Below, one piece after another: positions 58,385-64,000 of a stretch of DNA of 64,000 bases. Both the position numbers and the translations under genes were made by a program. Source of the stretch: Mytilus californianus (taxonomy: Eukaryota; Mollusca; Bivalvia; Mytilida; Mytilidae). The notes beneath the pieces are model-generated. The model did no database searches, had not been told where the DNA came from, and saw only the letters and a program-made list of their open reading frames with translations. The stretch's first letter is position 1; each line of letters opens with the position of its first letter. The DNA is taken from NCBI RefSeq assembly GCF_021869535.1, contig NW_026262690.1, positions 14,471,001 to 14,535,000 of the forward strand. The letters run 5' to 3'.

Positions 58385-58670
58385 AGAAGATGTGGTATGA
58401 GTGCCAATGAGACAACTCTCCATCCAAGTCAAAATCTATAAAAGTAAACCATTATAGGTCAAAGTACGGTCTTCAACACGGAGCCTTGGCTCACACCGAA
58501 CAGCAAGCTATAAAGGGGCCCAAAAATTACTAGTGTAAAACCATTCAAACGGGGAAACCAACGGTCTAATCTATATAAAAACGAGAAACACTTATGAACC
58601 ACATCAAAAAACGACAACTACTGAACATCAGATTCCTGCCTTAGGACAGGTGCAAACAATAAGTTTATTT
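58385..58670 (+). repeat. Dispersed repeat ('gatgtggtatgagtgccaat'), long copy
   Basis: Continuous with 'cacggagccttggctcacac' and 'gacaactactgaacatcaga', the fullest copy of this family in the window. It leads into the reverse transcriptase relic that follows. Confidence 0.75.
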
Positions 58671-58679
58671 AAAGGATTG

Positions 58680-59700
58680 ATAAGTTTATCTGGATCGTAT
58701 CTAAATTTCCGGGCTCGGTTTACAACATCGCCGTAACATTTAGGACGTGCTATTCCGTTTGAAATAAGTTTTCTACAGGTACAGCCAAACTTGCAGACAA
58801 AATCTTTGTATCTATGGAAGAATTTAGTAAAGGTTTTAAGTAATTTGTGGTAACGAAATCCCTCACTGAATTATTTACTAGTAATACATAGATTACGCTC
58901 ATTGAAATCCAAAACGTCACTACAGACACGACAATAGCGATCTAGTTGGGATATATAAACACCATAAGACGATGCTAAAGGAACATCACCGTCCTAAAAG
59001 GGAAAATTAACAATAGGGAAAGAAAAATCATCCCTTATGTCTTAAATTTTTGTGTGGAGTTTCTGGTGTAATACTGAAATATTTAAATCTAGGAAAGGAC
59101 AGTTTTTGCTGTTAATATTTGATTTATTTAAAGTAAGTTCCTTTCAGCAGTATATTTAGAGAACTCATGATTATTTAACGAAAAAATATCATCAAGATAA
59201 CGGTAAGTGTTGTTGAATTTATCAGTATATATGAGTTTGGCCATAAACTGCGATTCATAACAGTAAAGTCTGCTACTAAAGGGGCACAATTGGTGCCCAT
59301 ATGAATACCTACAACCTGTCGATAAACTTTATTGCCGAAACGTACATAAATGTTGTAAAGGTGAAAATGTAGTGCTTTAATCATCTCATCACTCCTCCAG
59401 TAAGTATATCTAGCACATTAACCTTTCTCATTAGAGAAAAAGGCTTTATATGAGTTGCAGCAAATAAATTTGCCACCTGATTTATCACACGACCATTTAA
59501 TTAGATAGGAATACTTTGTTTGATAAGATTGTGTGGAAGTGTAGTATAAAGAGTGGAAAAGTCAAAACTGTTAACCGAATCAAAAGCACGTAATCAATCT
59601 AAAACATCCACTGTTCATATGTTTTATTACAAAAATTAACGATACGAGAAGTTGTTTGATAGTAGTTAAGGAACTCGTTAAAAGCACAGAAAGATTAGTA
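58680..59700 (-). mobile_element. Reverse-transcriptase element relic
   Basis: The left part duplicates window positions 1-420. Further right the minus strand reads YVRFGNKVYRQVVGIHMGTN then CAPLVADF (59270-59330), the catalytic-domain motif of the family. Frame breaks are frequent. Confidence 0.75.
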
Positions 59701-60579
59701 GTAGAACACTTACTAGAGGCCGAGATGAAACGATATTTTCCGTGTTTTTTGTGTAGTTTTGGTAACCCAATACATAGTGGGGACCTTCAAATGTTCAGAG
59801 GAGGCCTTAAGCTGAGCTATGGTAGTGATATGATTATTTACTATATGACTCTCTGTGGAGCGTACGGCCTTGAATGTAGTTGAATGTATAATTTCATTAT
59901 TAAGGACTTCCGTGTAGTATTTACGTCATACCACCACCACCACATAACATTCATTTTCTTTGAAATTTAAGTAATGAGGTCATAGTTATGTCGAAAAAAC
60001 AAAATCCTTTTATTACCTGTACAAATCGATACACAAACGAAGAGTTTAACATGTTGTGTGACAATGCCACTGCATAATAGAAAAATGTCTTTATCATATT
60101 TCGGGTTATAAATCGACAATAGAAAAGTAATACATCAATTTAAAAGAGATGACAAATAATAACAACACCAATTACCTGAGAGGACAAAACTCTAAAACTT
60201 AACCAAAAGGCCAGCATTTACCAAGTCTCTGAACAGTTACTGGAAACATTAATATCATTGTTCATATATATACTTGAAAAAAGTAAAAAGGGAAAAGACA
60301 ACAAATAAAAGTCGAAGTACTAGATGCTTGCAAATAGAACTAGAAAACTGCAATTTGATTTATTAATATATATGTTCCATATGTAGACGCTGCTGGAATA
60401 TTGCTACATAGAAAGTCAAAATTTTACCATCGGAAAGCTAAAATCTTCTCTTTTGTCGTAAAGTTTTGTTCTCAATCGACCCTCGTTGTCTGGGTTAGAT
60501 GCGTTCACCATAGCTATTCATTACATATATAATGCTGCAACTATGGTCAATCTGCAGTTATCGTGGTCACTATCAAATT

Positions 60580-60960
60580 AGGATTTGTGGTATGATTGCC
60601 AGTGAAACAACTACCCACCAGAGATCAAATGACGTAGATGTTAGCACTTATAGGTCACCGCACGGCATTCATTATAAGCAAAACCCATACTGCATAGCAA
60701 GCTCTATCCACCATTTTTCTACATAAGGAAATGCCTGTACATAGTCAGGAATATGACAGTTGTTTTCCATTAGTTTGAGGTGTTTGAGCTTTTGATTTTG
60801 CCTTTTGTTAAGGGACTTTCCGTTCTGAATTTTCCTTGGAGTTCGGTATATTTGTTATTTTAATTTTTCCTATAAAGGACCCGACATTTCAAAATGTAAA
60901 ATAAATCAAAGGAAAAAAACCAACGGCCTAATATTGATTAGTCGGTGGCATCAGTGGACA
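60580..60960 (+). repeat. Dispersed repeat fragments
   Basis: Copies of 'ttataggtcaccgcacggca' and 'gatgttagcacttat', then the 'gattttgccttttgttaagg' word, as at 21540 and 23090. Confidence 0.55.
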
Positions 60961-61147
60961 CTGTTTGTAAAACAGAAGCCGTTCTAAGAACCACCTTTTG
61001 TTAGAATCAGCCTTTGGGTTTCAAAGAATATCTATTTGTTTATATTACGGAGGACTTTAATAGTGAGAAAAGCGTCTCAAGCTGATTCATACTGAGTTAT
61101 ATAAAACAACAAACCGGTGAAACATTCATCACATTATTCTTAATTAC

Positions 61148-61202
61148 CTGATATAACCTGTAGTTAAATTGTTGAAAGTACGTTGATGCATATATATTTC
61201 AT
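61148..61202 (-). pseudogene. Dead exon 1 copy of the cysteine-rich gene (block B)
   Basis: ATG at 61200-61202 and GTAATT donor at 61147 survive, but 12 bp are missing and TAA interrupts the frame (MKYICINVLSTI, then stop). Partner of 21939-22003, itself broken by other indels. Confidence 0.6.
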
Positions 61203-61339
61203 TATGTTTTTTCTTGATAGTTACCATTATGCTTTCTAAGTCGACCGTTATATTATATTTGTGATATCCCTCGAACAATGTGATCTTGGTCATATTCAAG
61301 CTATGTATATTAGAGGCAACAGTAGTTAACGATGTTCAG

Positions 61340-62640
61340 ATCTTGTGAATATACAAATGAAGGTAAAAAACAAACTGGAAGAAAAATATAGACTCCACAA
61401 GGAACGAGACAAAGGATCTCTATTTGAAGTCAAGACACACGAACTTCAGTTAATATTAGTTTGTATCCGTTTTTAATGTGAAAACAAGCATAAGAACAAA
61501 TACAAATCAAAATTCAATACAAGATTTTTATCGTTTTTAAAATAACATGTAACCAAAAAGTGTTAAAGGTTGCACTGTAAATATAGACAATGCAATTTCC
61601 CCTAGGAACTCCATTTACGGCTAGAATTATGCTACTTTTGCTATGAAGTTTTGTAAAAAGTTAATCCTAGAATGGAAGAAAAATAGAGATTATATCTGTG
61701 AACCAGTAGGTAGAGTAAACAAAACAAAATATTGAATTATTGGGGTGCTTTGATATGCCGAAAATAATGATGTACTTAAATTTTGGGCCCTGTTTTGAAA
61801 TTATGAATATTATATATCTTCCAAAAAAGGGCGTGGTTTGTGAAACAGCTGTATTTACAAAGTGCAACCTATAAAGTAGAAAGTCTTAGCTTTTCAAAAA
61901 TTAATAACAAACAATAAAAAACATTAGTGTGTGTTGACATTTGGATTTTTTTCACTCCAGATAATATCAAAATAAACAAACAGGTGAAATATTTGATACT
62001 GTTCATTTCAATGGGTTAAAAAAAAAGATTTACAGTCGACATGCAGGTATCAGTTGTTTACAGCAATCAGCTATGACCAATGACATTGTTAACATAGGAT
62101 CAAAGGTTTTACGAGACTTAGTTTATTTGTATTTTCTATGCATTGTAAAACATCCATGCGATTTTAATTTTGAGTAAGCCAAAATGCATTTTATGTTTTT
62201 GTAATCTATTAAATAGTTATAATATAACATTAATAAATGACATGCTAAGTGTGGTCCTTGTTGTATTGTTTTCGTGTTGATCTTAAACCCAATTAGCAAT
62301 CAAGATGTCCTTTGTCATCTTAAAATCATAAGTGGACATGATGCCCTTCTTTATCTAACAACGAGTCAGTGACCATGATTTTCTTTTATAATTAAAAACA
62401 AACGTTTAGCACTGACGTCCTCTAAAAAGCAATCAAGAGCTATGGTAGCCTAATTCAAAAAAAAAATCCTAGGAAGGTGTCACAGAAAAAATTAAAATAG
62501 CCTTTCTAGACGTAATAATTATTTGGATTATGGTAGCTTGTTGAATCTATCAATCTATCAGAAGGTCGGGATGTCCTTTGTTATAAAATCTCTCATTCAA
62601 GTGTATTAATGAATCTATCTAATAAATTAAAATAACATAA
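61340..62640. other. No gene seen
   Basis: AT-rich sequence with no exon, tandem repeat or recognised element; beyond the right edge of the duplication. Confidence 0.5.
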
Positions 62641-62809
62641 TTACAAGTGTTGCGTCCGAAACTCATTTCTGGATTGACATTACAACAGGAACGTTCATTC
62701 ATGAAAAATATTGAAAGCCAATGCTGTATAACTATCTTAGCACATAAAGTTATGAATAAAAACATCCCCGATGTTAAGACAGGCAAACTACAAGAACAAT
62801 TAGAATGAG

Positions 62810-63060
62810 AATGAAAATGGGGAATGTGTCAAAGAGACAACAACCCGACCAAAGAGCAGAAAACAGCACAAGGCCACCGATGGATCTTCAACACAGCGAG
62901 AAAATCCCGCATCCGGAGGCGGGCTTCAGCTGACCCCTTAACAATAATGTGTACTAGTTAATTGACACTAAACTCCGAAACATATAAATGAACTAAAATT
63001 AAAAAAACATACAAGACTAACAAACGCCAAAGGCTCCTGACTTGGGACAGGCGCAAAAAT
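62810..63060 (+). repeat. Dispersed mussel-type repeat
   Basis: 'aatggggaatgtgtcaaaga', 'gacaacaacccgaccaaaga', 'cccgcatccggaggcgggct' in order; the same family as 10000-10180 and the insert at 39887-40309. Confidence 0.7.
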
Positions 63061-63229
63061 GCGGCGGGTTAACCATGTTTTTTGAGATCTCAGCACTCCC
63101 TTATACCTCTAGCCAATGGAAAATAAACGAACACAGCAATACGCACAGTAAAACTCAGTTTAAAGGAAGTCCGAGTCCGATGTCAGAATAAGTAACAAAA
63201 GAAACTAAGCAAAATGACAATGATACATA

Positions 63230-64000
63230 AGTTAACAAAGGACTACTAGCAGTACTGACATGCCAGCTCCAGACCTCAATTAAACTGATTGAAAGATTAT
63301 ATCTTCATCATGTGAAAATCAAGCACAATCCCTCCCGTTAGTGGTTTAATATCATACTATCATAACATATGTGAGAAGAACATAACTCGTATCATGCCAA
63401 CAACTGTTTTTTTATAATAAATGTGTTTATTTCCGATGCAAAGACCCTGTGAGTGAATCAATATCAATCTTTAATGACCTGACAACAGTATCGTAACTAT
63501 ATCCCTTCTGAATAAGTCTGTTTAAAGGTTTGATTAGCTTTTGAGGTGATTGACGACATTTTTGTGCTTTGTATAGAATGTTATTATAAAAGATTAGATG
63601 TGAAATACCTGAACGTATAAGATGTCTACATGTTGATTTATATTTACGAATGATGTCCCTGTACCGATGGTAAAATTTAGTAAATGTTTTGACTAGTTTA
63701 TGATATCGAAAACTTTGGTGTAATAATTTTTCAGTAGTACAGAGCTTTCTTTCGTTAAAATCAAATACGTTGTTACACACACAAACGAATCTAACAAGTT
63801 GAGATGTATAAACACCATAAGATGATGACAAGAAAACGTCACCCTCTAAAAGTGGATAATTAACAATAGGAAATGAAAACTCATCTCTTTTATTGTAAAT
63901 TTTGGTATAAGCTTCCCGGTAAAGATAAAGATATCAGGTTCCAGGAAAGGGCAGTGTTCATTGTTATTATTAGGTTTATTTAAAGTCAGTTCAGCAGAAT
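63230..64000 (-). mobile_element. Reverse-transcriptase element, C-terminal part
   Basis: Minus-strand ORF 63427-63831 (134 residues) reads SSSYGVYTSQLVRFVCVCNN, FNERKLCTTEKLLHQSFRYH, KLVKTFTKFYHRYRD and ends IDIDSLTGSLHRK. Same family as 32108-32428 and 1-420, but a different subfamily. The element continues off the right edge. Confidence 0.75.

Larger units (their letters stand above)
40370..61340. repeat. Segmental duplication, block B
   Basis: Partner of block A (430-22150), with the anchors listed there. Block-specific additions include the 44171-44754 element, the LINE fragment at 52180-52600, an inverted 0.6-kb element at 52812-53400, and a run of repeats at 57725-59960 between the unknown terminal exon and the dead signal exon. 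Confidence 0.85.

Noticed and set aside
1-64000. tRNA, rRNA or prokaryotic regulatory elements
   Set aside because: No cloverleaf-like sequence or rRNA core motif was recognised on either strand, though a covariance search was not possible here.

Overview
The window is AT-rich eukaryotic DNA with short exons, GT-AG introns, many degenerate transposon pieces and no bacterial-style operons. Several dispersed repeats are ones I recognise from bivalve molluscs, especially mussels. Examples are the 'gatgtggtatgagtgccaatgagac' repeat, the 'cgtcactgatgag...gacgaaacgcgcgtctggcgta' repeat, and a reverse transcriptase family with 'KTKLYDKRD...' and 'QTVGIPMGTNCAP'-type motifs. The best reading is one locus of a Mytilus-like nuclear genome. 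Exon models below come from splice signals, reading-frame phase and comparison between copies inside the window; no transcript data were available.

The main architecture is a diverged segmental duplication. Block A (about 430-22150) and block B (about 40370-61340) carry the same items in the same order and orientation: the last exon of a serine beta-lactamase-like hydrolase (+), a four-exon gene for a small cysteine-rich membrane protein (-), duplicated signal-peptide first exons of that gene (-), and a terminal exon of an unrecognised gene (-). Different mobile elements have inserted into or been lost from each block.

Between the blocks lie: (i) a dead monocarboxylate-transporter-like gene (25769-28212, -) with stops and frame breaks; (ii) a 5'-truncated LINE (28741-30305, +); (iii) upstream exons of the block-B beta-lactamase-like gene (30504-30770, then a central exon present twice, at 32581 and 39247, inside a recent 1.6-kb duplication); and (iv) about 5 kb of nested repeats, foldback elements and a broken zinc-finger exon.

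The most unusual feature is in the cysteine-rich protein gene. In both copies intron 2 is almost entirely two tandem arrays. The array next to exon 2 has a unit of about 67 bp that is the 3' end of exon 2 plus its splice donor, repeated about 22 times, so the true donor is followed by a row of exon-derived decoy donors. The gene also has several intact signal-peptide exons, each with its own conserved upstream element, so alternative promoters are likely. A second notable feature is the duplicated beta-lactamase exon pair: reading-frame phase makes the two exons mutually exclusive, and one copy has lost its splice donor through a 21-bp deletion.
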